NCBI GenBank assembly: GCA_025965895.1 | Contig: JAOPWC010000192.1 | Span: forward strand, 1 to 64,000 | DNA from: Mycobacterium sp. | GTDB taxonomy: Bacteria > Actinomycetota > Actinomycetes > Mycobacteriales > Mycobacteriaceae | DNA length: 64,000 nucleotides | Direction: 5' to 3' | In this document: piece after piece, positions 32,382-41,233 of the stretch | Layout of the letters: the number at the start of each line of letters is the position of its first letter | How positions within the stretch are numbered: the stretch's first letter is position 1 | Position numbers and translations under genes: made by a program | Notes under the pieces: model-generated | What the model was told of the DNA's origin: nothing | Database searches by the model: none | What the model saw: only the letters and a program-made list of their open reading frames with translations

Positions 32382-33724
32382 TGCTTCCCCTGATATGTCC
32401 TGCCGACGACCTCGGCGTATTGCTGTGACTGCTTGAGCGCGTCATTCACGCTCTTCTGCCCGGCGATCGCCGCGCTGATCTGTTGGCTCACCCGCGTGCC
32501 CAGATCCTGGAATTCGGGTATCGCCAGGAACTGCACCCCGGTGTACGGCACGGGTTGAACGGTGGGGTGAGCCATGTCCGCATTCTCGATCGACTCCAGC
32601 GTCAGTGGTCCGTAGGCCGCCGACGCCTTCTGGTACTCCGGGATCTGGTAGGTGGAGAGTCGGCTGCCCGGCGGCACGCGCTCCCAGCCGAGCTGTTCGC
32701 CGACCATCCGCAGGTAATCCTTGCTGGTCATCCATGAGATGAACTTCCATGCACCGTCGCGGTTCCTGGCCTTGATCGGAATCCCGAGCGACCAGGTGTA
32801 CAACCAGCCGGAGTGATCCTTCACCGCGATCGGCGCCGGCGCGTACCCGATCTTCCCGACGACGGCGCTCTGCTGGGGATCCTCGAGCACCGACACCGCG
32901 GAGGTCGCGTCGTACCACATCGCAGCACGGCCCTGCCCGAACTGCGTTGCACATTCCTGGAATCCGCTGGTCGCCGCTCCCGGCTCCCCGTACTTCCGGA
33001 CGAGGTCGACGTAGAATTGCACGGCCTTCTCGGTCTCCGGACTAGTGAGCTGAGCGTGCCAACTCATGTCGTACCAGCGCCCGCCGAAGGTGTTGATCAC
33101 GGTGTCCAGCGGCGCGAGCACCTCACCCCAGCCCGGCTTACCGCGCAGGCAGATTCCCGCCCGGTCGGGAGTGGCCAACTTCGCAGCGGCATCGGCGACC
33201 TCCTGCCAGGTGGGCTTCGGCGACAGCGTGATGCCCGCCTTCTGGAATACGTCCTTGCGGTACATCAGAAATGACGACTCGCCGTAGAACGGCACCGAAT
33301 ACATGTTGCCGTTGTACGAAAGTGATTCCCGTACTGTCGGAATGAAGTCGTTCTCGTCGTAGCCGGAAGTCTTGCGTGCGTAGTCGGAGAGATTGACCAA
33401 CCAGCCGTCCTTCGCCCATTGCGGCGTCTCGTAGTTACTGATCATCACAACGTCGAACTCTCCGCCGCTCATCGCCGTCGATGCGGTGATCTTGGCGCGT
33501 GACTGGTTCTCCGACAGCGTGATGAAGCGCAGCTTGACACCGGGGTTGGCTGCCTCGAACTGCTTGGACAGCTTCTGGGCGTCGGTCATCTGCGAGTTGG
33601 ACACCATCGCGATGGTGACGGTGCCACCGGAGGCGCCGAAGGAGCCCGCGCCGGCACAACCGGCCAGGGTGAGGCACGCCGCCGCCGCCACGGCAAGCGT
33701 TGCGCGTATCGGATTGCGTTTCAC
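32378..33724 (-). CDS. Solute-binding lipoprotein of the polyol ABC importer
   Basis: This is a 448-residue extracytoplasmic binding protein of family SBP_bac_1. Start is GTG 33724 (GATGAGG upstream), giving a basic N-terminus and lipobox LTLAGC. The frame can be extended to 33772 but the upstream part is not signal-like. Mature features: TIAMVSNSQMTDAQKLSKQF, then FDVVMISNYETPQWAKDG and YSVPFYGESSFLMYRKDVF, typical of sugar-alcohol binders near SmoE/MtlE. The operon context (sorbitol and mannitol dehydrogenases divergent) supports hexitol or pentitol as ligand. It starts 2 bases after the regulator gene ends. Confidence 0.88.
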   Translation of the reverse strand: MKRNPIRATLAVAAAACLTLAGCAGAGSFGASGGTVTIAMVSNSQMTDAQKLSKQFEAANPGVKLRFITLSENQSRAKITASTAMSGGEFDVVMISNYETPQWAKDGWLVNLSDYARKTSGYDENDFIPTVRESLSYNGNMYSVPFYGESSFLMYRKDVFQKAGITLSPKPTWQEVADAAAKLATPDRAGICLRGKPGWGEVLAPLDTVINTFGGRWYDMSWHAQLTSPETEKAVQFYVDLVRKYGEPGAATSGFQECATQFGQGRAAMWYDATSAVSVLEDPQQSAVVGKIGYAPAPIAVKDHSGWLYTWSLGIPIKARNRDGAWKFISWMTSKDYLRMVGEQLGWERVPPGSRLSTYQIPEYQKASAAYGPLTLESIENADMAHPTVQPVPYTGVQFLAIPEFQDLGTRVSQQISAAIAGQKSVNDALKQSQQYAEVVGRTYQGKQ

Positions 33725-33726
33725 TG

Positions 33727-34770
33727 CTACCTCATCTCTGCTGCTTGCTGGGCCAAAAGCCAACGTGCACAATCAAGGTCGCACACCAAATACCGGACGA
33801 AGCCGCCACGAAGGGCACCGAGGGCGGCCTCGCGCTTGGCCGCTCCACCCGTGAGGAGGATCGACGTCGGGCAGCGCCGGACGTCCTCCAGCGGTACCGA
33901 CACGGCCCGGCTGGTGATCTCGGCGTCGAGGATGGTGCCGTCGGCGGTGAAGAACCGGCCACCGATCTCCCCTACCGCGCCGACATCGGACAGCTCCTCC
34001 AGCATGTGGTTGTCGAGAAAACTGCCCTCGAACAGCGTGGTGGACGTCGACACCGGGCCGACCCCGAACATCATCGCCGCCGCATTCCGGCCGGCCTCGA
34101 GCGCGCGCGAGATCATCGAGTCGGTGCGCAGCGAGGCCACGGTGGCAGGGTCCGCGTACAGCGGTGCGGGCAGCCGGATGACCGGGGCCTGCAGGTGTTC
34201 TGCGCAGCGGCCGAGCACGTACTCGGTCCCGGTCTGATAACTCACCTTGCTCTGCGCGCCGTCAAGCTGCACGACCGCCTTGCACGTTGCCGCGCCGCTG
34301 GGCAACGCCTTCGCCACTGCCACGACTTCGGGACCCCAGGCGAACCCCAGCATGTCGCTTTCATTGAGGCGACGGATCAGCAGCCGCGCGGCGGCGCGGC
34401 CCACCGGCGCCCAGGTGGCCGGGTCGTCGAGTGGGCCGACGTCATCGATGCTGCCGCCGAGGACGACGGCCTCGGCCAGGTCAAAGGCACGCTCGAGTGC
34501 GGTCTCCTCGTCGGCGTGCAGATTGTCGCGCTGATCCGGTGGCACGACCACCTCGATGCGCACCAGCCCCTTTGCCTTGGCCCGGGCGACGAGTCGGCCC
34601 GCCGTCGGTCGCGAGACGCCGAGTCGGGCGGCCACACCGGCTTGGGTCAGGCCGTCGAGGTAGTACAACGTCGCCGCGCGCAGGGCGAGTCGCAGATCGT
34701 CTGTGCCGGACGAGGCGCCGGCCCCGCTGCCGGCACGTACCGCGTGTCCGTACACCGCCAGGCCGGCCAT
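33727..34770 (-). CDS. SorC-family sugar-responsive regulator of the polyol locus
   Basis: This is a 347-residue protein. An N-terminal HTH (YYLDGLTQAGVAARLGVSRP and TAGRLVARAKAKGLV) is followed by a SorC-type sugar-phosphate-binding domain (about 95-345; GFAWGPEVVAVAKAL, MMFGVGPVSTSTTLFEG). SorC proteins are tetramers that respond to phosphorylated sugars. It is the first gene of the minus-strand transport operon and divergent from the catabolic operon. An 18-bp near-palindrome in the 77-bp promoter gap is the likely operator, so it would control both arms and itself. Confidence 0.85.
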   Translation of the reverse strand: MAGLAVYGHAVRAGSGAGASSGTDDLRLALRAATLYYLDGLTQAGVAARLGVSRPTAGRLVARAKAKGLVRIEVVVPPDQRDNLHADEETALERAFDLAEAVVLGGSIDDVGPLDDPATWAPVGRAAARLLIRRLNESDMLGFAWGPEVVAVAKALPSGAATCKAVVQLDGAQSKVSYQTGTEYVLGRCAEHLQAPVIRLPAPLYADPATVASLRTDSMISRALEAGRNAAAMMFGVGPVSTSTTLFEGSFLDNHMLEELSDVGAVGEIGGRFFTADGTILDAEITSRAVSVPLEDVRRCPTSILLTGGAAKREAALGALRGGFVRYLVCDLDCARWLLAQQAAEMR

Positions 34771-34827
34771 GAAACCCCTCCGTCCATCACCACCGTGAGC
34801 AGATGCTCAGGGGTGCGTCGAGATGTT

Positions 34828-34845
34828 CATCACGTTAACATGATG
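34828..34845. promoter_or_regulatory. Near-palindromic operator centred on GTTAAC
   Basis: CATCACGTTAACATGATG reads almost the same on both strands; only one symmetrical pair (positions 6 and 13) mismatches. It is located between the divergent SorC and dehydrogenase genes, 2 bases before GTG 34848. If the dehydrogenase starts at 34866 or 34896, the site sits in its leader. Likely SorC binding site. Confidence 0.6.
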
Positions 34846-34847
34846 GT

Positions 34848-35906
34848 GTGATCCAGACAACATCGATGCCGAGGTCAGCGGGAATTCCATCAACAATGCG
34901 GGCCGCAGTGCTTGTCGACACCGGTCGGATCGAGATGCAGGAGCGTCCCGTGCCGCAGCCTGGACCCGGCGACGTCCTCATCCGTGTCAGCTCGGTCGGG
35001 GTGTGCGGATCCGATACGCACTACTACCGCGAGGGCAGAATCGGCGACTTCGTCGTCTCCGCGCCCCTGATCCTGGGTCACGAAGCCGCGGGCGCGATCG
35101 CCGCGGTCGGCCAGGGCGTGCCGGACGAGCTTGTTGGGCAACGTGTTTCGATTGAACCCCAGCGTCCCGATCCCGGCAGCGATGAAACCCGCCGCGGCAA
35201 CTACCACCTGTGTCCACATATGCAGTTCTTTGCCACGCCGCCGGTGGACGGGGCGCTGTGCGAGTACGTGACGATCGGCTCTGCATTCGCGCACCCGGTG
35301 CCTGACGCGATCTCCGACGACGCCGCCGCATTGTGCGAGCCGCTGTCCGTCGGGATCGCCGCGATTGGCAAGGCGGCGGTCACCGGCGGCGCCAGCGTGC
35401 TGATCGCCGGCGCGGGACCCATTGGGATCCTGGCGGCGCAGGTGGCGCGTGCATTCGGCGCCACCGAGATCATCGTCACCGATCTCGACCCGCGCCGGCG
35501 CGATCTCGCGACACGATTCGGCGCAACCAGCGCGCTGGATCCCCGTGTCGATGACCCGGCGGAGCTGAAGGTGGACGCGTTCGTCGATGCATCGGGGGCG
35601 CCCAGCGCCGTCGCAAGCGGATTGGCAGCGGTGCGGCCGGCCGGACGCGCCGTGCTGGTCGGGATGGGCGGACCCACCATAGAACTTCCCGTGCAGGTCA
35701 TACAGAACCGCGAACTGACCCTCACCGGCGTGTTCAGGTACGCGAACACCTGGCCGACCGCCATCGCGCTGATCAGCTCCGGGCGTGTCGAACTCGACGC
35801 GATGGTGACGGCCAGGTACCCGTTGGACAAGACGGCCGATGCGCTCGAATCCGACCGAGTGCCCGGAAACATCAAATCGATCGTCGAGGTGGGAACCGCC
35901 GTATGA
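34848..35906 (+). CDS. Zinc-dependent polyol dehydrogenase (sorbitol/xylitol dehydrogenase-like)
   Basis: This is a protein of up to 352 residues of the medium-chain dehydrogenase family. The catalytic zinc site is seen in SVGVCGSDTHYY and LGHEAAG. The NAD Rossmann motif is VLIAGAGPIGILAAQVARAFGA, with an Asp after strand 2 (VTDLDPRRR) favouring NAD. The four-Cys structural zinc loop is missing: only one Cys is present in the region RRGNYHLCPHM, as in some sorbitol dehydrogenases. It oxidises a polyol to a ketose. Starts at GTG 34848, ATG 34866 or ATG 34896 are possible; MRAAVLV at 34896 is the usual family opening. It overlaps the next gene by 4 bases. Confidence 0.85.
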   Translation: MIQTTSMPRSAGIPSTMRAAVLVDTGRIEMQERPVPQPGPGDVLIRVSSVGVCGSDTHYYREGRIGDFVVSAPLILGHEAAGAIAAVGQGVPDELVGQRVSIEPQRPDPGSDETRRGNYHLCPHMQFFATPPVDGALCEYVTIGSAFAHPVPDAISDDAAALCEPLSVGIAAIGKAAVTGGASVLIAGAGPIGILAAQVARAFGATEIIVTDLDPRRRDLATRFGATSALDPRVDDPAELKVDAFVDASGAPSAVASGLAAVRPAGRAVLVGMGGPTIELPVQVIQNRELTLTGVFRYANTWPTAIALISSGRVELDAMVTARYPLDKTADALESDRVPGNIKSIVEVGTAV

Positions 35907-37372
35907 AGCTGAGCACAGAGACCCTGAAAGATCTCACGATCGCCGTACCGGAGTACGACCGCAGCCAAATCGGCATCGGGATCGTCCATTTCGGAGTCGG
36001 CGGCTTCCACCGCGCCCACCAGGCGATGTACATCGACAAACTGCTCAACGAGGGCCTTGCGCAGGACTGGGGGATCTGCGGCGTCGGTGTGCTGCCCGGT
36101 GACCAGCGGATGCGCGACGCGCTGCGCAGTCAGGACTGCCTGTACACACTCGTTCTCGAGCATCCCGACGGCACCCGTGAACCGCGCGTCATCGGCTCGA
36201 TCGTCGATTTCGGTTATGCGCCTGATGATCCGGAGGCGGTCATCGAGTTGCTCGCCGACCCTGCCACTCGGATCATCTCGCTCACCGTGACCGAGGGCGG
36301 CTATAACATCCGCGACGACAACGGCGAATTCGACGCTGACAACGCCGCCGTTGCACGCGATCTGGCCGGCGACCGACCGCCGGCCACCGTGTTCGGGCTG
36401 GTGGCCGCGGGGTTGAACCGACGCCGCGAACGCGGCCTTTCGTCACCGACGATCGTGTCGTGCGACAACATCGTCGAGAACGGCGAGGTGGCGCGCCGCG
36501 CGTTCACGTCGTATGCCGAATTGTCCGACCCTGAACTGGCCCAATGGATGCGCGAGAACACCTCGTTCCCCAACTCGATGGTCGATCGGATCACACCGGT
36601 CACCACGCCCGACGTCATCGATGCGCTCAGCTCCGAGTTCGGGGTGGAGGATGCGTGGCCGGTGGCTGCGGAGCCGTTCGCCATGTGGGTCCTCGAGGAC
36701 GACTTCACCGACGGCCGGCCGCCGGTGGAGAGGGCAGGGGTCCAGGTCGTCGACGACGTGTCGCCCTACGAGGCGATGAAGCTCAGACTGCTCAACGCCA
36801 GCCACCAGGGGCTCTGCTATTTCGCGTACCTCGCCGGTTATCGGCTGGTACACGAAGCTGCCCAGGACCCCGTGATCGCTGAATTCCTCTCGCGCTACAT
36901 GGATTCGGAGGCCATGCCGACACTGAAACGCATTCCGGGCCTGACAGAGTTCAAAGACAAACTGATCCCGCGCTTCGCCAACGCGTACGTCCGCGACACG
37001 GTAGCCAGGCTGTGCGCCGAATCGTCCGACCGCATCCCGAGGTGGCTGCTTCCGGTGGTGCGCGACAACCTGAAATCCGGCGGCCCGGTGCGGCTGGCCG
37101 CCGCGATCGTCGCGAGCTGGGCACGCTACGCCGAAGGCATCGATGAGAACGGCGAACCGATCGACGTGGTGGACCGGCTCACCGACACCCTCGTCCCGAT
37201 CGCCCGTTCCCAGCGGGACAATCCCACTGCGTTTCTGGAAAACCGCGCGGTGTTCGGCGACCTCGTCGACGAGCCGCGCTTCGTCCAGCCGTACGTTCGG
37301 GCGCTCGAATCGCTGCACCGCGACGGTGCCCGCGCGACGCTGGAGGCACTGCTCAACGGGGGCGATTCGTGA
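35903..37372 (+). CDS. Mannitol 2-dehydrogenase-type polyol dehydrogenase
   Basis: This is a 489-residue long-chain, zinc-independent polyol dehydrogenase. The N-terminal NAD domain begins IGIGIVHFGVGGFHRAHQA. The C-terminal catalytic domain has the K-N-H active-site motif in MKLRLLNASHQGLCY. It converts D-mannitol to D-fructose, or D-arabinitol to D-xylulose, with NAD. ATGA overlap with both neighbours places it in the middle of a coupled operon whose kinases accept fructose and xylulose, so both reactions fit. Confidence 0.9.
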   Translation: MKLSTETLKDLTIAVPEYDRSQIGIGIVHFGVGGFHRAHQAMYIDKLLNEGLAQDWGICGVGVLPGDQRMRDALRSQDCLYTLVLEHPDGTREPRVIGSIVDFGYAPDDPEAVIELLADPATRIISLTVTEGGYNIRDDNGEFDADNAAVARDLAGDRPPATVFGLVAAGLNRRRERGLSSPTIVSCDNIVENGEVARRAFTSYAELSDPELAQWMRENTSFPNSMVDRITPVTTPDVIDALSSEFGVEDAWPVAAEPFAMWVLEDDFTDGRPPVERAGVQVVDDVSPYEAMKLRLLNASHQGLCYFAYLAGYRLVHEAAQDPVIAEFLSRYMDSEAMPTLKRIPGLTEFKDKLIPRFANAYVRDTVARLCAESSDRIPRWLLPVVRDNLKSGGPVRLAAAIVASWARYAEGIDENGEPIDVVDRLTDTLVPIARSQRDNPTAFLENRAVFGDLVDEPRFVQPYVRALESLHRDGARATLEALLNGGDS

Positions 37373-38814
37373 CGGTCCCGACGGGCCGCCCTATGTCGAC
37401 GGGGCGGCCCCGGCGAGCGGGCCGCCCGTTGGTCGCCGGCATCGATTCGTCCACGCAGTCCTGCAAGGTGCTGGTATGCGACGCCGAGACCGGCGAGGTG
37501 GTCCTCGAAGGTCGGGCCGTCCATCCGGGCGGTACCGAAATCGAGCCTGCCGCATGGGAAGCCGCAGCACAGGAAGCTATCGGCTCGGTCGGCGGCCTCG
37601 GTGACGTCCAGGCCGTCGCGGTCGGCGCGCAGCAGCACGGCATGGTGTGCCTCGACCGAAGCGGCCATGTGGTGCGGCCGGCGCTGTTGTGGAACGACGT
37701 GCGCTCGGCCGATGCGGCACTCGGGCTGGTCGACGAGCTCGGCGGTGCGGGCGCGTGGGCCGAAGCCGTCGGGGTCGTCCCGTTGGCCGCGATCACGGTG
37801 TCGAAGCTGCGGTGGCTCGCAGACAACGAGCCGTCGAATGCTGATTGCACCGCTGCGGTATGCCTGCCGCATGACTGGCTCACGTGGCGGTTGCGGGGCG
37901 ACGCCGACATCACGACGCTGACCACCGACCGCAGCGACGCCAGCGGCACCGGCTACTACGACGCGGTCGCCAACGAATACCGGTTCGACCTGCTGGAACT
38001 CGCGATGCGTGGCCGGCGCCCTGAGGTGCCGAAAGTGCTTGGCCCGGCGCAGCAGACGGCCGGCGACGAGCGAAGGTTCGGAGCCGGTCTTGGCGACAAC
38101 GCCGCAGCGGCGCTTGGTTTGGGCGCTGAGCAGGGCGACGTGATCGTCTCGATCGGGACCTCGGGCGTGGTCGCGGCCGTCTCCGCCGATCCCGTCCACG
38201 ACGACGCCGGGTTCGTGGCCGGCTTCGCCGACGGCACCGGCCGCTATCTACCGCTGGTGTGCACGCTCAATGGCGCCCGCGTGCTTGACGCAGCCGCGGC
38301 CATGCTGCGCGTCAACCACGACGAGTTGTCACAGCTGGCGCTCTCGGCGCCGCCGGGCAGCGAAGGCCTGGTGCTGGTGCCGTATTTGGAGGGCGAGCGA
38401 ACTCCTAACCGGCCCAACGCGGCCGGCGCGCTACACGGGCTGCGAGTGTCGAACGCGACGCCTGCGAACCTCGCCCGCGCCGCGGTCGAAGGCCTACTGT
38501 GCGCGCTCGCCGACGGTCTCGCGCACCTCACCACACACGGCGTCATCGCCCGCCGGATACTGCTGGTCGGGGGCGGCGCCCGGTCGCAGGCGCTCCGTCA
38601 GCTGGCGCCGTCCGTGTTCGGGGTGCCCGTGCTGGTGCCCAGCCCCGGCGAGTATGTGGCGCGGGGCGCCGCACGGCAGGCGGCGTGGGTGTTGAGCGGT
38701 TCGCCTGAGCCGCCCACATGGAAACCGCCGCCAACCGACGAGTACACCGCCCCGCCCGCGCCAAACGTGCTAGAACGCTATGCGCGGGTGCGCGACCTGA
38801 CCGAGGGAGTCTGA
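37369..38814 (+). CDS. xylB: Xylulokinase (FGGY family)
   Basis: This is a 481-residue sugar kinase. A basic 20-residue N-terminal extension precedes VAGIDSSTQSCKVLV (phosphate 1 motif). GAQQHGMVCLD is the xylulose-binding QHG signature, and VSIGTSGVVAAV and LLVGGGARSQALRQL are the ATP motifs. It phosphorylates D-xylulose to xylulose 5-phosphate for the pentose phosphate pathway. GTG 37369 overlaps the preceding stop; ATG 37393 would remove eight residues of the extension. Confidence 0.88.
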   Translation: MTVPTGRPMSTGRPRRAGRPLVAGIDSSTQSCKVLVCDAETGEVVLEGRAVHPGGTEIEPAAWEAAAQEAIGSVGGLGDVQAVAVGAQQHGMVCLDRSGHVVRPALLWNDVRSADAALGLVDELGGAGAWAEAVGVVPLAAITVSKLRWLADNEPSNADCTAAVCLPHDWLTWRLRGDADITTLTTDRSDASGTGYYDAVANEYRFDLLELAMRGRRPEVPKVLGPAQQTAGDERRFGAGLGDNAAAALGLGAEQGDVIVSIGTSGVVAAVSADPVHDDAGFVAGFADGTGRYLPLVCTLNGARVLDAAAAMLRVNHDELSQLALSAPPGSEGLVLVPYLEGERTPNRPNAAGALHGLRVSNATPANLARAAVEGLLCALADGLAHLTTHGVIARRILLVGGGARSQALRQLAPSVFGVPVLVPSPGEYVARGAARQAAWVLSGSPEPPTWKPPPTDEYTAPPAPNVLERYARVRDLTEGV

Positions 38815-39752
38815 TGAGCGAGACCGCATTGGTCATCGGCGAGGCGCTGATCGACGTCGTGCAGCACGAGGGCTTACCGCTTGGCGAGCACGTCGGCGGC
38901 AGCCCGCTGAACGTCGCGGTTGGGCTCGCCCTGCTCGGCCGTCGCGTCGACTTCCTGACCTGGATCGGTGACGATCACCGAGGCCGACGGATTGCCGACT
39001 ACCTCCACGACGCGGGCGTGAACCTGGCGGAGGGAAGCATGGCGGCCGAACACACGGCCACCGCAGTCGCCGAGCTCGACGAACACGGCTCCGCCACTTA
39101 TCGATTCGACATCGACTGGCAGGTGACGCAGAGCACCGATGGGACGGCGCCACTGGTTCTGCACACCGGCTCCATCGCCACCGCGCTCGAGCCCGGCCGC
39201 GCGCACGTTGCGGAACTGATTGACACACATGCGGCCGCATCGACCATCACCTTTGATCCGAACATCCGGCCCCAGTTCTTCAACGACGCCGACGAAGCGC
39301 GCTCTCGTGTCGAATCGGTCATCGCCCACGCGGATGTGGTCAAAGCCAGCGATGAGGACATGCGCTGGCTCGATCCGACATCATCCCCCGAGGAGTCGGC
39401 GGCGCGGTGGCTGGCGCTGGGTCCTGCCATCGTCGCCGTCACTTTCGGCGCCGACGGCTCGTACGCAATCTGCGCGGACGGCGAGGTGCGGATTCCTGCC
39501 TATCCCGCCGATGTGGTCGACACTGTGGGCGCCGGTGATGCGTTCATGACCGGGTTGATCGACGCGCTGTGGGACCTCGCCCTGCTCGGCGCCCACCGTC
39601 GACAGCAACTGCACGAGGTCGGTCGCGACACACTGCGCCACGTACTCGAGGTCGCCGCGTTGTCGTCCGCGCTCACCGTCGCACGCCCTGGCGCTGCCCT
39701 GCCCGACCGGGCCACCCGGGACCGGGCGGCGAACCGGCTCATCGCCGACTGA
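38814..39752 (+). CDS. PfkB-family carbohydrate kinase (fructokinase-like)
   Basis: This is a 312-residue kinase. PfkB signatures are GGSPLNVAVGLALLG near the N-terminus and DTVGAGDAFMTGLIDALW near the C-terminus, the latter holding the catalytic Asp. It probably makes fructose 6-phosphate (or 1-phosphate) from the fructose released by mannitol or sorbitol dehydrogenase. Start ATG 38814 overlaps the xylulokinase stop by one base (TGATG). It is the last gene of the catabolic operon. Confidence 0.85.
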   Translation: MSETALVIGEALIDVVQHEGLPLGEHVGGSPLNVAVGLALLGRRVDFLTWIGDDHRGRRIADYLHDAGVNLAEGSMAAEHTATAVAELDEHGSATYRFDIDWQVTQSTDGTAPLVLHTGSIATALEPGRAHVAELIDTHAAASTITFDPNIRPQFFNDADEARSRVESVIAHADVVKASDEDMRWLDPTSSPEESAARWLALGPAIVAVTFGADGSYAICADGEVRIPAYPADVVDTVGAGDAFMTGLIDALWDLALLGAHRRQQLHEVGRDTLRHVLEVAALSSALTVARPGAALPDRATRDRAANRLIAD

Positions 39753-39907
39753 GCGGGAAGTACGTTCTCTCGCGCCCAATCCGCTCGTCGACGACTGTGC
39801 AGGTTCCGCAAATCAATACATCGGGCACATGATCTCGGTAGTGTGTGGCCCAGATCACAGTCTGCTGGCGAATGCGGCTTCGCTCCTCGGGCAGAGAGGC
39901 GTCGAGT

Positions 39908-41233
39908 ATGACCACCACCGATCACGCCGACCAACCCGCCAAATCGCCAGCCGAGACACCGAAACCGAAACTTGTCGGGCCGAACCTGTTATTGCTGTTC
40001 GTCCTCCTCATTTGCTGCTTCACCGCATGGGGCATAGCAGCCGACCTCACCACTCCCATGGTGGCAGGCTTCAAGCGCATTTTCGACATGAACACTTTCC
40101 AGGCTTCCCTGGTCCAATTGGCGTATTTCGGCGCGTACTTCTTGCTCGCGCTGCCTGCCGCGTTCATCAACCAGCGGTTCGGGTATAAGGCGGGACTATT
40201 ATCGGGCCTTTTTCTTGCCGCCGCGGGTGCCGTCGCATTCTATCCGGCCAGCAAGATCATGACCTACGAGGCGTTCCTCGTCGCATTGTTCGCGATCGCC
40301 GCGGGCTGCTCGATACTCGAAACCTCGGCGAACCCTTTCGTCCTTTCGCTCGGGCCGGAAGAGACCGCGACACGTCGGCTCAACTTCGCGCAGGCGTTCA
40401 ACCCCCTGGGCACCAATATCGGTGTGCTGCTTGCGGCGACGCTGATTCTGCCCAAATTGGATGAGCCGGTGAACCTGGCGGCTCTGACCCCTGCCGAGGT
40501 TCATACGATTCGGGCCGGTCAACTTGCCGCGGTGATGGGCCCCTATCTCGGGCTCGGATTTGTTCTGCTGGCGATCGGCCTGATGATCGCGTTCAAGAGA
40601 GCGCCGGAGATCGTCGACGAGTATCCGTCGGCGGACCTCGAAGGACAATCGCCGCTGAAGATCTTGTTGTCCAACAGGCATTACGTGCTCGGCGTCATCG
40701 CCCAGTTCTTCAACGTCGCGGCCCAGGTCTGCACGTGGACATACCTCATCCAATACTCGCAACAGGCTCTGCACGGATCGCTCCAGTTAGGCGGTTACCT
40801 GCTCCAAGTCAGCCTGATCGTGTTTCTCATCTCTCGATTCGTCATGACGTGGGTGATCGGGCGTATTCGGGCGACCGCCGCGATGGCCGTCCTCGGTGCT
40901 TTAGCGGTCGTGCTGTGCCTCTTTGCGATCATCGCGCCCAACGTCGCCGGCGTCGTCGCCGTCGTCGCTTTGTCCTTCTGCCTGTCGCTGATGTTCCCGA
41001 CCATTTACGGCGTCGCATTGAAGGGACTGGGCCCCGCAACGAAATTCGGCGCCGCCGGGTTGGTGATGGCAATCGTCGGTGGGGCGATCATGCCACTCGT
41101 CCAGGGCCACATCCTGGACGTCACCAGCCCCGCCGTCTCGTTCGTCGTGCCGGCCGTCTGCTTCGCCGTCGTGACCGGCTACGCGGTCTTCGACCTTGCC
41201 GCGGCGCCGAGTGTGAAGGGAGCAAAGGCATGA
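39908..41233 (+). CDS. FucP-type MFS sugar:H+ symporter
   Basis: This is a 441-residue, 12-helix transporter of the FucP/glucose-galactose porter branch. Markers: LICCFTAWGIAADLTTPMVAGF on helix 1, QLAYFGAYFLLALPAAF, ETSANPFVLSLGPEETATRRLNFAQAFNPLG across helices 4-5 (quoted in part as ETSANPFV and NFAQAFNPLG). It imports fucose, galactose, glucose or a derivative with a proton. Start is ATG 39908 after GAGAGG; the frame to 39845 lacks support. It overlaps the next lipoprotein gene (ATGA), an unusual pairing. Confidence 0.85.
   Translation: MTTTDHADQPAKSPAETPKPKLVGPNLLLLFVLLICCFTAWGIAADLTTPMVAGFKRIFDMNTFQASLVQLAYFGAYFLLALPAAFINQRFGYKAGLLSGLFLAAAGAVAFYPASKIMTYEAFLVALFAIAAGCSILETSANPFVLSLGPEETATRRLNFAQAFNPLGTNIGVLLAATLILPKLDEPVNLAALTPAEVHTIRAGQLAAVMGPYLGLGFVLLAIGLMIAFKRAPEIVDEYPSADLEGQSPLKILLSNRHYVLGVIAQFFNVAAQVCTWTYLIQYSQQALHGSLQLGGYLLQVSLIVFLISRFVMTWVIGRIRATAAMAVLGALAVVLCLFAIIAPNVAGVVAVVALSFCLSLMFPTIYGVALKGLGPATKFGAAGLVMAIVGGAIMPLVQGHILDVTSPAVSFVVPAVCFAVVTGYAVFDLAAAPSVKGAKA

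Noticed and set aside
34797..34812. GAGC-AGAT-GCTC hairpin as terminator or operator
   Set aside because: The arms are only four bases; the nearby 18-bp palindrome is a much stronger candidate.
40735..41229. Upstream extension of the orphan binding-protein frame
   Set aside because: It lies inside the MFS gene and is Arg-rich. ATG 41230 gives a proper lipoprotein signal and an ATGA overlap.
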